Made by a program: the position numbers and the translations under genes
Part shown: positions 36,279 to 47,032 of the stretch, one piece after another
Layout: each line of letters begins with the position of its first letter
Numbering within the stretch: the stretch's first letter is position 1
Notes under the pieces: model-generated
Told to the model about the DNA's origin: nothing
Seen by the model: only the letters and a program-made list of their open reading frames with translations
Databases searched by the model: none
Source: an uncultured Phycisphaerales bacterium
GTDB taxonomy: Bacteria > Planctomycetota > Phycisphaerae > Phycisphaerales > UBA1924
DNA: 64,000 nucleotides
Direction of reading: 5' to 3'
NCBI GenBank assembly: GCA_937995595.1
Contig: CALKJW010000012.1
Span: 20,278 to 84,277, forward strand

Positions 36279-38480
36279 ATGAGCCGACAACCAAACGCCC
36301 GGATGCCCAAGGCCGCCTCGCTGCTCGCCGCGTGCGTGCTGGGCCTTTCGCTCGCTTCGTGCGACCGCGCCGACCCCGTGCAGGCGGAGATCGACCGCGT
36401 GAGCATCGGCCTGGACGCGATCAGCACGTCGGGCGGCACGCCGCTGCCGAGCGTCGAGCAGCGCCGGCGCGTGTACGAGTGGTCGATCAACCGGTTGACG
36501 GGGCGCTCGGGCCAGCGCAACGCGGTCGAATCGAACATCGCCGACCCCGAGCGCGAACTCAAGCCCCCGCACGCGGGCCGGCAGGCGACCAACGTCCCCG
36601 ACCCGGCGCCGACGAACCCGCCCGCGGTCGATTCGAAGAACCCCGGCCAGGCCGCCGCGGCGAACCTGCTGCTGGCACGCGGGCACGCGGGCCTTGCCGA
36701 GATCTCGGCGCAGGAGGCGTCGCGGCTGGAGGCGGTCGCGCTGGGGAAGATCCCCGCGGTGCGCGTGGCGCTGGACCAGTGGCTGTCGCTCAACGCCTCG
36801 GCCGAGGCGCTGGCGCTCTACGACCCGGCGCCGGAGATCGCGCGGATCGAGTCGCAGATCGCCGAGCGCCAGCGCATGGCCGACGAGCAGCGGGCCGCGA
36901 AGGACCGTCAACTCGCGGTGGTGCGCGGCATCGAGCAGCAGGCCGAGGAACTCACCGCGCGCGCCCGCGCGTTGCGCGAGCAGGAAGCGACGCTCCGCGC
37001 CTCGGCCGCGGGCCAGAGCGAGGTGCGCCGGCTGGAGATCCTGACCGACGCGGCGCGCGTTCGGCGCGAGGCCGACGACCTGGAGAAGCAGGCCGCCGAA
37101 CGGGTCGCGCAGGCCGCGCTCGAGAAGCCGCGCGCCGACGAGATGCAGGCCCGCATCGATGAGTACACCATGCAGGCGCAGCTGCTCGGGCAGGAACGCG
37201 AGAACGTCCGCAGGCGCGGGCAGGACCGCGCCGCGGCGGCGCAGGCCGCGCGCGACGAGGCCCGCAACGCCGCGGGCCGCATCGCCGCGGCGGTGAGCGA
37301 ACTCGAGACGGCGCGCAAGGAGGCCGACGCCCCGGCCGAGGCCGCGATCCGCGGGTACGCGCAGGCCGCTGGCGCGGCCCGCAAGGCCGTGCAGAACGGC
37401 CCGCGCGAGTCGCAGGCCATCGCGGCGGTGTCGGCGGGCAACTACCAGCACCTGCTGGGCGAGTCGCACCGCACGCAGGCCTTCGGCCGCGCGGCGGTGG
37501 CCGACATCCTCAGGGCCGTCGCCGAGGCGCGCCCGCCGCTGCCGCAGCGGGCCGAGTACGCGACCAAGGCCGCGGAGTTTGCGCGGCTCGCCGCCGAGTC
37601 GCTGGAAGCGGCCAAGGCGGCGTACGAGGACGCGCGCGGCTCGTACTCTCGCGGCAACGCGCAGAGCCTGGCCGACTCGATGGCCGCGCTGGCCGGCGAA
37701 CGCGCCGCGCCGCGCCCGCCCGATGACGCCGCGCCCGCCGACCCGCCCGCCGAAGAGCCGGCCGCCTCTTCGGGCAGCGCCGCCGCGCCCGCGGCCGCGG
37801 TGTCGGCCACGGGCGGGGGCGACGAGCGGGGCGTGCGGGCGGCGATCGACCGTCTGCTCGCGGCCAGCCGCGCCGTGGACACCGCGACGATCAAGGCGAT
37901 GATCCACCTCGACGACGCCGAGGCCCGCAAGGTGCTGGAGACGTTGATCGAGGTGAGCGAGGGCCCCGCGAAACTCAACGCCGCGGCTCAGGCGGCCTAC
38001 GGCAAGTCGCTGCGGGAACTCGTCGAGGCGAGCAGCGTCCCCTCGGTGCGCAACAGCCCGATGCTGGGCCAGTTGCTCCAGCAGACCGGCCAGATGAGCA
38101 TGCTGCCGGGCGATCTGGACTCGGTCTCCGCGGCGGACGCGGTCGTCCAGATGCAGGGCGAGGACCGCGCGACGGTCACCATGCCCGGCAGCGACGAAGA
38201 CGTGTCGGAGCCCGCGACCATGGTCTTCGTGCTCCGCGGCGGCGAGTGGAAGATCGACGCCGACTCGCTGCTGGGGCAGGTCGGCGGGGCGCAGGGGCTG
38301 GCCATGCTGGGGCAGATGGTGGGCCCGCTCAGGGCCATGGGCGGGGCGTTCACCACGGTGCACGGCAAACTCACCGCCGGGGAGTACGCCGACGCGGACC
38401 GGATGCTCATGGACCTGAACAAGGAACTCATGGGCGCGATGATGCGGTCGGGCGGGATGGGCGGGCCGGGCGGCGGCTGA
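36279..38480 (+). CDS. putative coiled-coil lipoprotein, unknown function
   Basis: LGLSLASCDRADP lipobox, long Ala/Glu/Arg-rich coiled coil, globular C-terminus. Confidence 0.65.
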   Translation: MSRQPNARMPKAASLLAACVLGLSLASCDRADPVQAEIDRVSIGLDAISTSGGTPLPSVEQRRRVYEWSINRLTGRSGQRNAVESNIADPERELKPPHAGRQATNVPDPAPTNPPAVDSKNPGQAAAANLLLARGHAGLAEISAQEASRLEAVALGKIPAVRVALDQWLSLNASAEALALYDPAPEIARIESQIAERQRMADEQRAAKDRQLAVVRGIEQQAEELTARARALREQEATLRASAAGQSEVRRLEILTDAARVRREADDLEKQAAERVAQAALEKPRADEMQARIDEYTMQAQLLGQERENVRRRGQDRAAAAQAARDEARNAAGRIAAAVSELETARKEADAPAEAAIRGYAQAAGAARKAVQNGPRESQAIAAVSAGNYQHLLGESHRTQAFGRAAVADILRAVAEARPPLPQRAEYATKAAEFARLAAESLEAAKAAYEDARGSYSRGNAQSLADSMAALAGERAAPRPPDDAAPADPPAEEPAASSGSAAAPAAAVSATGGGDERGVRAAIDRLLAASRAVDTATIKAMIHLDDAEARKVLETLIEVSEGPAKLNAAAQAAYGKSLRELVEASSVPSVRNSPMLGQLLQQTGQMSMLPGDLDSVSAADAVVQMQGEDRATVTMPGSDEDVSEPATMVFVLRGGEWKIDADSLLGQVGGAQGLAMLGQMVGPLRAMGGAFTTVHGKLTAGEYADADRMLMDLNKELMGAMMRSGGMGGPGGG

Positions 38481-38638
38481 TCCGGACCCGGGCGGGAAAG
38501 CCTCCGGTTGACCGGGGGCCGGCCAAGCGGCTACGTTCCTGCCCCGAAATGGTCGGTGCGGGGTGCGGGGGTCGGCGCGGAGGGCGCGCCGGGGTGAGCG
38601 AGTGGTTTAGGGCCTTGGCCCGGGAAGCACGCCAGCGC

Positions 38639-39718
38639 ATGATCACGAGCCGACGACCCAGCACGCTGTTCGCCCTGATGGTGTGCGCGGGCCTTTCGGC
38701 CGGCGCGGCGGCGCAGGCGCCGTGCAACATCCCCGACGACGTGGTCCGTTCGCGTGCGCTTTCGGAGACCGACCGGACGCTGATCCGCGACTGCGTGAAC
38801 AACAACCGCGCCGCGCTGGGCGCCGAGTACGAAGCGGTCCGGCGGGCGCGGGTGGCGATGCTGGCCCCGCTGCGCGTCTCGGGGGTGTCGATCGAGTTCC
38901 GCGCGGCGTACTCGGCCGAGGCCGAGCGTGCCCTGGCGCCGCTGGTTCGCAGCGAGCGCGACGACGTGGCCATCAACGCCCTGCGGATCGCGGGCGAACT
39001 GGGCACCGAGCAGGGCGCGCGGCTGTGCGCCGGCGCGCTGGCCGACAAGCGCCCGGGCGTGCGGATGATGGCCGCGGCGGGGCTGGCGCGGACGTTCGTC
39101 ATCCTGCAGACCGACGCGACCATGACCGCCCAGCAGATCGTGCGCGTGCTGGGCGACCTGGCGCAGGCCGTCCGCGCCGAGCAGGACCCGCTGGTGCTCG
39201 ACGGGCTGGCGATGACCTACGAGGCCGCGTTCGGCCTGCCGACCACGACCGCCGAACTGGCCCAGGCGCGGGGCCGCGCGCTGCTCGACGCGGCGACCGA
39301 GTACGGCAGGCGCGCCCGCGAGGGCAAACTCGGCCCCGAGGCCGTTCCCGCCATGCTCCGCATCAGCCTCGCGCTGCGCGAGCCGGTGCTGGGCACGCCG
39401 CCGCCGCCGGCCAACGTGCTGCGCGAGGTCACGGGCCTTGCGGGGGACTTCCTCGCGCACGTGCTGCGCCGCGTCACGTCGCGCGACGTCGGCGAGACCG
39501 AGCGCGCCCAACTGGGCGTCCTGGTCGCGCAGTCGGAGAACCTGGTCTCGTTCGCGGCCCGCGGCCTGAACGCCGCGTACGCCCCGCGCAATCTCAGCGA
39601 GATGGTCGCCTCGGGGCGCGACGCCGAGTTCGCCCGGCGCGTGCTGGAGGTCATCGGCGCCGAGGGCGAACTGACCAAGCAGCCATTCGGCCACCCGCGC
39701 GACCGCTTCGTCCGCTGA
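38639..39718 (+). CDS. secreted HEAT-repeat-like hypothetical protein
   Basis: Signal peptide ending AGAAAQAP; ALRIAGELGTEQGARLCAGALADKRPGVRMMAAAGLAR. Confidence 0.65.
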   Translation: MITSRRPSTLFALMVCAGLSAGAAAQAPCNIPDDVVRSRALSETDRTLIRDCVNNNRAALGAEYEAVRRARVAMLAPLRVSGVSIEFRAAYSAEAERALAPLVRSERDDVAINALRIAGELGTEQGARLCAGALADKRPGVRMMAAAGLARTFVILQTDATMTAQQIVRVLGDLAQAVRAEQDPLVLDGLAMTYEAAFGLPTTTAELAQARGRALLDAATEYGRRAREGKLGPEAVPAMLRISLALREPVLGTPPPPANVLREVTGLAGDFLAHVLRRVTSRDVGETERAQLGVLVAQSENLVSFAARGLNAAYAPRNLSEMVASGRDAEFARRVLEVIGAEGELTKQPFGHPRDRFVR

Positions 39719-39785
39719 GCACGACCCGCGTGCAATCCGCGCTCACCCGCCGCGACGGGCCCGCCGCCGCCCGGTACGCTTGGGC

Positions 39786-41831
39786 ATGGGCCGCCTGTTC
39801 GTCCCCATCGCGCTGCTGGCCGCGGTGCTGTTCGCCGTGATCGCGGCGGACCGGCCGCTGCCCCGCGCCGACTTTGTCTTCATCAACCGCGGGGATATCT
39901 CGACGCTCGACATCCAGAAGGCCTCGTGGATGCAGGACCTCCGAGTGATCCGCCTGCTGTTCGAGGGGCTGGTCCGCAACGACGTGCTGGACCGCGACTA
40001 CACCATCCGCCCCGCCGCGGCCGAGCGGTGGGAGGTGTCGGAAGACGGGCTGGTGTACACGTTTCACCTGCGCGAGGGGGCTTGCTGGAACGTTCGCGGC
40101 GAGGCGGTGCCACTGACGGCGCACGACTTCGTGTTCTCGTGGCGGCGGGCGATTCTTCCCGACACGGGGTGCGACTACGCGGCGCAGTTCCACCTGATCC
40201 GCGGCGCGCGGGCCTTTGCGGACTGGCGCACGGCGCAGCTCGACGAGATCGAGCGCATGCCGGCGGGCGCTGCGCGGCGCGAGCGCGCCGCCGCGTTGTG
40301 GGCGCTGACGGAGCGCACCTTCGACGAAACGGTCGGCCTGCGCGCGGTGGACGAGCGGACGCTGCGCGTCGAACTCGAGCGCCCGACGCCGTACTTCCTC
40401 GACCTGTGCGCGTTCGCGGTCTTCTACCCGGTGTACCCGCCGCTGGTGCGGCAGTACGACCGGCCCGACCCCGCGACCGGCCGGCTCGACCAGCAGCAGG
40501 GCTGGACCATGGCGGGCGTGCTGGTGGGCAACGGCCCGTTCACGCTCGAATCGTGGCGCTTCAAGCGCGAGGTTCGGCTGGCCAAGAACCCGCTGTACTG
40601 GAACCGCGAGTCGATCAACATCGACACGATCTCGATCCCGAGCAACGAGGACGCCAACGCGCAGGTGCTGGCCTTCAACTCGGGCGGGGTGGACTGGGTC
40701 AGCGACGTGACGCCCCCCTACCGCCGCCACATCGTGGACCAGAAGAGGCGGTATTACGAGGAGCACGCGGCGCAGTACCGCGCGCTGGTCGCGCAGGGGC
40801 TGGACCCGATCGAGATCGACCGCCGCCTGCCCCCCGACCCGCGGAAGAACATCCACACCTTCCCCGCGTTCGGGACGTACTTCTACAACTTCAACTGCCT
40901 GCCCAAACTGGTCGACGGGCGCGACAACCCCTTCGCCGACCCGCGCGTGCGGCGCGCCTTTGCGCTGGCCGTCGACAAGCGCCGCATCGCCGAGCAGATC
41001 CGCGGCACGGGCGAACGCGTCGCCCGGACGCTGGTCCCGCTGGACTCGATCGCCGGGTACCCCTCGCCCGCCGGGCTGCCGTACGACCCGGCCGCGGCCC
41101 GCGCGCTGCTGGCCGAGGCCGGGTACCCGGGCGGGCGCGGGTTCATCACCGTCGAGATCCTGTTCAACAAGGACGCCGGGCACGACGTGATCGCGCAGGC
41201 CGTCGCCAAGGACTGGCAGGAGAACCTGGGCGTTCCCGTGGTGCTTGCGCAGAAGGAGGTCAAGGTCTTCCGCAACGACCTGAAGTCGCAGAACTTCATG
41301 GTGTCGCGCGCCGGCTGGTTCGGCGACTACGGCGACCCCACGACGTTCCTGGACCTGAACCGCTGCGACGACGGGAACAACGACCGCAAGTACTGCTCGG
41401 CGCGGTTCGAGGCGCTCATGGACCGTGCCGCGGAAGAGCCGGACCCGGCCCAGCGCCTGCGCATCCTGGCCGAGGCCGAACGGCTGATCGTCGAAGAGGA
41501 CCTGCCGCTGATCCCGCTGTTCCAGTACGTGCAGGTGTACCTGTTCGACCCGCACCGGGTCAGCGGGATCTCGTCGCACCCGCGCCAGCAGCAGGACCTG
41601 TTCCTGATCGACATTCTGGGTGACGGCAAGGGCGCGGAGACGCCGCGGGCTCTGCCGCCGGCGGCGCCGGCTGAGGTTCCGGCCGGGGCGCCGGAACTCG
41701 GCCATGGCGTGACGCGGCGGAGCGGTGAACTCGGAATCGGCGAAGCCGTGACCGCTGACCGTCGGGCTCGCTGCTCCCTGGATGTGCTGATGTGCCGCTC
41801 TGGCACGGGGGGCGCCGCATGCTCGGCCTGA
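39786..41831 (+). CDS. peptide ABC transporter substrate-binding protein (family 5, OppA-like)
   Basis: GDISTLDIQKASWMQDLRVIRLLFEGLV; HDFVFSWRRAI; SRAGWFGDYGDPTTFLDLNRCDDGNN. Confidence 0.9.
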   Translation: MGRLFVPIALLAAVLFAVIAADRPLPRADFVFINRGDISTLDIQKASWMQDLRVIRLLFEGLVRNDVLDRDYTIRPAAAERWEVSEDGLVYTFHLREGACWNVRGEAVPLTAHDFVFSWRRAILPDTGCDYAAQFHLIRGARAFADWRTAQLDEIERMPAGAARRERAAALWALTERTFDETVGLRAVDERTLRVELERPTPYFLDLCAFAVFYPVYPPLVRQYDRPDPATGRLDQQQGWTMAGVLVGNGPFTLESWRFKREVRLAKNPLYWNRESINIDTISIPSNEDANAQVLAFNSGGVDWVSDVTPPYRRHIVDQKRRYYEEHAAQYRALVAQGLDPIEIDRRLPPDPRKNIHTFPAFGTYFYNFNCLPKLVDGRDNPFADPRVRRAFALAVDKRRIAEQIRGTGERVARTLVPLDSIAGYPSPAGLPYDPAAARALLAEAGYPGGRGFITVEILFNKDAGHDVIAQAVAKDWQENLGVPVVLAQKEVKVFRNDLKSQNFMVSRAGWFGDYGDPTTFLDLNRCDDGNNDRKYCSARFEALMDRAAEEPDPAQRLRILAEAERLIVEEDLPLIPLFQYVQVYLFDPHRVSGISSHPRQQQDLFLIDILGDGKGAETPRALPPAAPAEVPAGAPELGHGVTRRSGELGIGEAVTADRRARCSLDVLMCRSGTGGAACSA

Positions 41832-42823
41832 TCGCCCGTCGCCTGCTGCAACTGCCGCTGATCGTCGGCGTGATCTACACGCTGACGCTCACGCTGGCGT
41901 GGGCGGTGCCGGGCAACCCGGTCGAGAACGACGAAGGCCGTCGGCCCCCCGCTGCCGTGATCGAGGCGCTCAAGCGGCAGTACAACCTCGACTCGTTCTG
42001 GCGGTTCTACTTCTCGTACCTCGACAGCGCCACGGGCCTGCGCTGGGCGCGCGACACGGTTTCGGGCCGCGCCGCGCAGCGGGCCGCGGAGGCACGCGCG
42101 GCGGGCGAGGCCGCGCCGGTGCGGCGCGTGTTCGACTTCGGCCCCAGTCTGCAGTACGACGACTGGAGCGTGAACCAGATCATCGGCGACGCGCTGCCGG
42201 TGAGCGTCGCGCTGGGGGCGATGGCCATGCTCATCGCCGTGTTCGTCGGCGTGGGCGCGGGGATCGTGGGCGCGGTGCGCCCCAACTCCGCGGCGGACTT
42301 CGCCACGCTCACCGTCGCGCTGGTCGGCATCAGCCTTCCCAGTTTCGTCGTCGGCACCACGCTGCTGCTGGTGTTCAGCGTGTGGATCAAGGCCTTCCCC
42401 ATCGGCGGGTGGGGGCCGGGGCAGATGGTCCTGCCCGCGGTCACGCTCAGCCTGCCGTTCGCGGCGTACATCGCGCGCCTGACGCGCATGGGCATGCTCG
42501 AGCACCTCGGGGCCGACTTCATCCGCACCGCGCGGGCCAAGGGCGTGAGCGAGTCGCGCATCGTGCTCAAGCACGCGCTCAAGAACGCGTTCCTCCCCGT
42601 GCTGAGTTACCTCGGCCCCGCGACCGCCATGGCGATGACCGGGTCGTTCGTCGTCGAGCGCGTCTTCACCGTGCCCGGCATGGGCCAGCACTTCGTCAAC
42701 GGCGTGCTGAACAAGGACCTGTTCCTGATCATGGGCGTCGTGCTGGTCTACTCGACCATGCTCGTGCTGTTCAACCTCGCGGTGGACGTGATGTACCGCT
42801 GGATCGACCCGCGGATCGAGTGA
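41819..42823 (+). CDS. peptide ABC transporter permease (OppB/DppB-like)
   Basis: EAA-loop EHLGADFIRTARAKGVSESRIVLKHALKNAFLPVLSYLG; N-terminal LIARRLLQLPLIVGVIYTLT. Confidence 0.9.
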   Translation: MLGLIARRLLQLPLIVGVIYTLTLTLAWAVPGNPVENDEGRRPPAAVIEALKRQYNLDSFWRFYFSYLDSATGLRWARDTVSGRAAQRAAEARAAGEAAPVRRVFDFGPSLQYDDWSVNQIIGDALPVSVALGAMAMLIAVFVGVGAGIVGAVRPNSAADFATLTVALVGISLPSFVVGTTLLLVFSVWIKAFPIGGWGPGQMVLPAVTLSLPFAAYIARLTRMGMLEHLGADFIRTARAKGVSESRIVLKHALKNAFLPVLSYLGPATAMAMTGSFVVERVFTVPGMGQHFVNGVLNKDLFLIMGVVLVYSTMLVLFNLAVDVMYRWIDPRIE

Positions 42824-42832
42824 CGCCCGGCC

Positions 42833-43369
42833 TCACCACGCGACGCGCACCAGCACCTGCACCACGATCATCGTCTGCACGCCGGCGACGAGGTCGTCCA
42901 GCAGGATGCCCCACCCGCCCGGCACGCGCTGCAGCGCGTGGGCCGGCGGGAGTTTCAGGATATCGAACGCGCGGAAGCCGAAGAAGACCGCCGCGAGCGT
43001 GATCGCCGCGTGCGGCAGGGTGTCCGTCGCCGCGCCGGGCAGGAACAGCAGCGGGATGCACACGCCCGCGGTCTCGTCGGCGCACACGCTGCCGGGGTCC
43101 TTCCTGCCGAAGCGCGCCTCGGCCGCGTCGCCGTAGGCGACGCACCCCCACGAGAACACCAGCAGCAGCAGCGCGAAGGCCGCGTTGAACAGCGCCTGCG
43201 CCGCGGGCCCGTCGGCCGGCCCCGACCCCGCGAGGATCATCGCCGCGGCGAGCGCGACCGGCGGCATCGAGCCCCACGTGCCGGGCGCGGGGCGCAGGTG
43301 GCCGAGGCCGAAGGTGGTGACCAGGGCCGCGCCGACGCGCGAGAGTGCTGGCGTGCGGGCGTCGGTCAC
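42833..43369 (-). CDS. pgpA: phosphatidylglycerophosphatase A
   Basis: GLGHLRPAPGTWGSMPP; KDPGSVCADETAGV; GGWGILLDDLVAGV. Confidence 0.9.
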   Translation of the reverse strand: MTDARTPALSRVGAALVTTFGLGHLRPAPGTWGSMPPVALAAAMILAGSGPADGPAAQALFNAAFALLLLVFSWGCVAYGDAAEARFGRKDPGSVCADETAGVCIPLLFLPGAATDTLPHAAITLAAVFFGFRAFDILKLPPAHALQRVPGGWGILLDDLVAGVQTMIVVQVLVRVAW

Positions 43370-44133
43370 GCGGCCCGCCTCCCGTCGCGCGAGGGTCGGC
43401 CGTCGCGGACGACGGCCCACGCGCGCCAGATGTACGGCAGGCCCGACCAGAGCGTGACAATCATCGTCGCCCACACGATGGTGTCGATGAGCAGGCGGCC
43501 GAGGGGCGCGGGCTCGGCGACGTGGTGCGGGCGCTCGCCGGGGTCGGCCAGCGCGATGAGCACCAGCACCGCCGGCACGCACACCGACTGCAGGGCCATC
43601 TTGAGTTTGCCGCTCAGCGACGCGCCGAAGGGCACGCCCGCGCCCTCGAACGCCGCGCGGATCGAGGTGACCAGCAACTCGCGCCCCAGCACGACGACCA
43701 CCATCCACGGGTAGACGCCGCTGATCTGCTCGGCGGGGCGGCCGTCGGTCGTGAACCCCGGCCCGGCGAGGAACACGAACGCGCCGACGACCAGCAGTTT
43801 GTCGGCGAACGGGTCCATGATGCGGCCGAACACCGAGACCTGCCGCCAGCGCCGGGCGAAGTAGCCGTCGAGCACGTCGGTGATCGCGGCGACGCTGAAC
43901 ACCGCCGCGGCCCACAGCAGGAGCCAGTCGGCGCTGGTCAGGACCGAGCCCTCTCGACCCGACGCGACCGGCGCGCGGTGCCGGTACCACGACAGCAGCA
44001 CGAAGAACACGACGGCCAGCACGACGCGGGACGAGGTCAGCAGGTTGGGAAGGGAACGGTACAGCCACCCCGCGGCAGGATGGTCGTGGCCCGAAGCAGG
44101 GGCCTGGCCGGCGTGTCCATCGATCGACGGCAT
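43366..44133 (-). CDS. pgsA: CDP-diacylglycerol--glycerol-3-phosphate 3-phosphatidyltransferase
   Basis: SLPNLLTSSRVVLA; ITDVLDGYFARRWRQVSVFGRIMDPFADKLLV (CDP-alcohol phosphotransferase motif). Confidence 0.9.
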   Translation of the reverse strand: MPSIDGHAGQAPASGHDHPAAGWLYRSLPNLLTSSRVVLAVVFFVLLSWYRHRAPVASGREGSVLTSADWLLLWAAAVFSVAAITDVLDGYFARRWRQVSVFGRIMDPFADKLLVVGAFVFLAGPGFTTDGRPAEQISGVYPWMVVVVLGRELLVTSIRAAFEGAGVPFGASLSGKLKMALQSVCVPAVLVLIALADPGERPHHVAEPAPLGRLLIDTIVWATMIVTLWSGLPYIWRAWAVVRDGRPSRDGRRAA

Positions 44134-44251
44134 GGCTCGGCCATGGTAACGCACGGACGCGGCCCGCACGGGCGCGGACGGTCTGGCCGAGGAGATCGAC
44201 GCCCAACCGAACAAAACCCTTTGCCGGGCGGGGCGACACCCATCCCTTCAT

Positions 44252-44279
44252 TTGACCGATGGTTGGAGGCTTCTATCAT
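44252..44279 (+). promoter_or_regulatory. sigma70-like promoter of the tRNA-Thr/tuf operon
   Basis: TTGACC 44252-44257, 16-nt spacer, TATCAT 44274-44279. Confidence 0.6.
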
Positions 44280-44324
44280 CCGCGCTTGCTCGGCGGGCTG
44301 AACCCTGCCCAGCGGCGTGCGAGT

Positions 44325-44396
44325 GCCGCTGTAGCTCAGTGGTAGAGCGCACCCTTGGTAAGGGTGAGGCCGTGGGTTCAATCCCCACCAGCGGCT
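44325..44396 (+). tRNA. tRNA-Thr (anticodon GGT)
   Basis: GCCGCTGTAGCTCAGTGGTAGAGCGCACCCTTGGTAAGGGTGAGGCCGTGGGTTCAATCCCCACCAGCGGCT; loop TTGGTAA. Confidence 0.96.
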
Positions 44397-44603
44397 TTGT
44401 CGTCTGTGAGCGCGGGGGCCGGGGCGCGGGGTTCGGGGCGGGTGCAGGGGCGGCACGGATCGCCGCGGGCGCCTGGAAGGATCGTCGGCCCGCGGGGCCG
44501 GCGTCGGGCATCGTTGTCCGGCGTGAGCCGGCGGGAATCGAAGTCAGAACGCGAAGGTCGAACACCAACACACCGTTTCACAAGCACGCGGAGGTCGTCA
44601 GTC

Positions 44604-45806
<1,203 letters not shown>

Positions 45807-45928
45807 CCGCGGGAACGCCCGCGGCGGGACGTCTGGGGGGAGGGATCGAAGTGACCACAACCTGGCCCACCGGCGCGAGCCGGTGGGCCGGTTTGACGAA
45901 CAGGGCGGCCTGAAACGAGGTACGAACC

Positions 45929-46114
45929 ATGGCCAAGAAGGGCAAAGCGCTGGCTCGCGAGTACGTCTGGCTCCAGTGCTCGGAGACCGGCGACCTGAAC
46001 TACCGCACCGAGATCAACGTCAAGGGCGGCATCGCGGAGAAACTCAAGGCCGGGTTCAAGAAGTACAGCCCGCGCCTGCGCAGGCACACGCTGCACAAGA
46101 TCAAGCGGAAGTGA
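45929..46114 (+). CDS. rpmG: 50S ribosomal protein L33
   Basis: NYRTEINVKGGIAEKLKAGFKKYSPRLRRHTLHKIKRK; tuf-rpmG-trnW-secE order. Confidence 0.88.
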   Translation: MAKKGKALAREYVWLQCSETGDLNYRTEINVKGGIAEKLKAGFKKYSPRLRRHTLHKIKRK

Positions 46115-46169
46115 CCGGCGGACGGTCGGCCGCCCCAACGCGGCCGGGCCTCCGCGGCGCTTTCCGGTT

Positions 46170-46242
46170 ACGCCGGTAGCTCAACTGGTAGAGCAGCGGA
46201 TTCCAAATCCGCAGGTTGCGGGTTCAAGTCCCTCCCGGCGTG
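46170..46242 (+). tRNA. tRNA-Trp (anticodon CCA)
   Basis: ACGCCGGTAGCTCAACTGGTAGAGCAGCGGATTCCAAATCCGCAGGTTGCGGGTTCAAGTCCCTCCCGGCGTG; loop TTCCAAA. Confidence 0.96.
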
Positions 46243-46284
46243 TTGCTCCGAATCTCCGACCGCACCGACCACGGGAACGTTCTC

Positions 46285-46989
46285 ATGTCGCTGGGCATCT
46301 ACAAGCAGGGCCAGGGGTACTGGGTCCGCGTCATGACCGCGGTGCTGGTGGCCGTGGCCACGCTGGGCGCGGCGGGGTGGGTCGCCAACCAGGTCGCGGT
46401 CTTCGAGACCCGCCTGCCGCGGAACACCTGGCGCCTGACGCTCAAGGACGTCGCGGGGACCGTCAACCCCGGCGACCGGGTCGAACTGGTCGGCCGGCCC
46501 GAGGTCCCCGGCACGCCCGCGCCGGTGCTGGGCACGGCCGAGGTGGTGTCGTACTCCCCCGAGCAGCAGGAACTGATCGTCCGTCGCGTGGAGATGTCCG
46601 CCGCGGGCACCGGGCCGGACTCGTCGGCCCGCGTCGCGCTGCCGGCCAAGGCGTTCGCGGCGGACTTCCGCGAGCGTCCGATGGGCGTGCCGCTGATCGA
46701 ACCCAAACTGCTGATCGGCCTCTCGGTGGGCGTGGTGCTGCTGCTGGGCTCGGCGCTGGCGTACTACTTCGTGGGCGTGCGCCGCGGGAGCGTCGAGTTC
46801 CTGATCGCGACGGACATGGAGATGAAGAAGGTGAACTGGTCGACGCCGCGCGAGGTCCGCGGCTCGACGATCGTCGTGATCTTCGCGTGCTTCATCATCG
46901 CCACGTTCCTCTTCGGCGTGGACCTGGCGTTCCAGTGGTTCTTCCGCCTCATCGGCATCCTGGTGGACGTGAAGACGACCACGGCGTGA
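46285..46989 (+). CDS. secE: preprotein translocase subunit SecE with N-terminal extension
   Basis: C-terminal VEFLIATDMEMKKVNWSTPREVRGSTIVVIFACFIIATFLFGVDLAFQWFFRLI; upstream of nusG. Confidence 0.9.
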   Translation: MSLGIYKQGQGYWVRVMTAVLVAVATLGAAGWVANQVAVFETRLPRNTWRLTLKDVAGTVNPGDRVELVGRPEVPGTPAPVLGTAEVVSYSPEQQELIVRRVEMSAAGTGPDSSARVALPAKAFAADFRERPMGVPLIEPKLLIGLSVGVVLLLGSALAYYFVGVRRGSVEFLIATDMEMKKVNWSTPREVRGSTIVVIFACFIIATFLFGVDLAFQWFFRLIGILVDVKTTTA

Positions 46990-47032
46990 CCCGGGCTGGG
47001 CTTGGTTGGACGGGGCGGGGGAGGGAGTCGCC

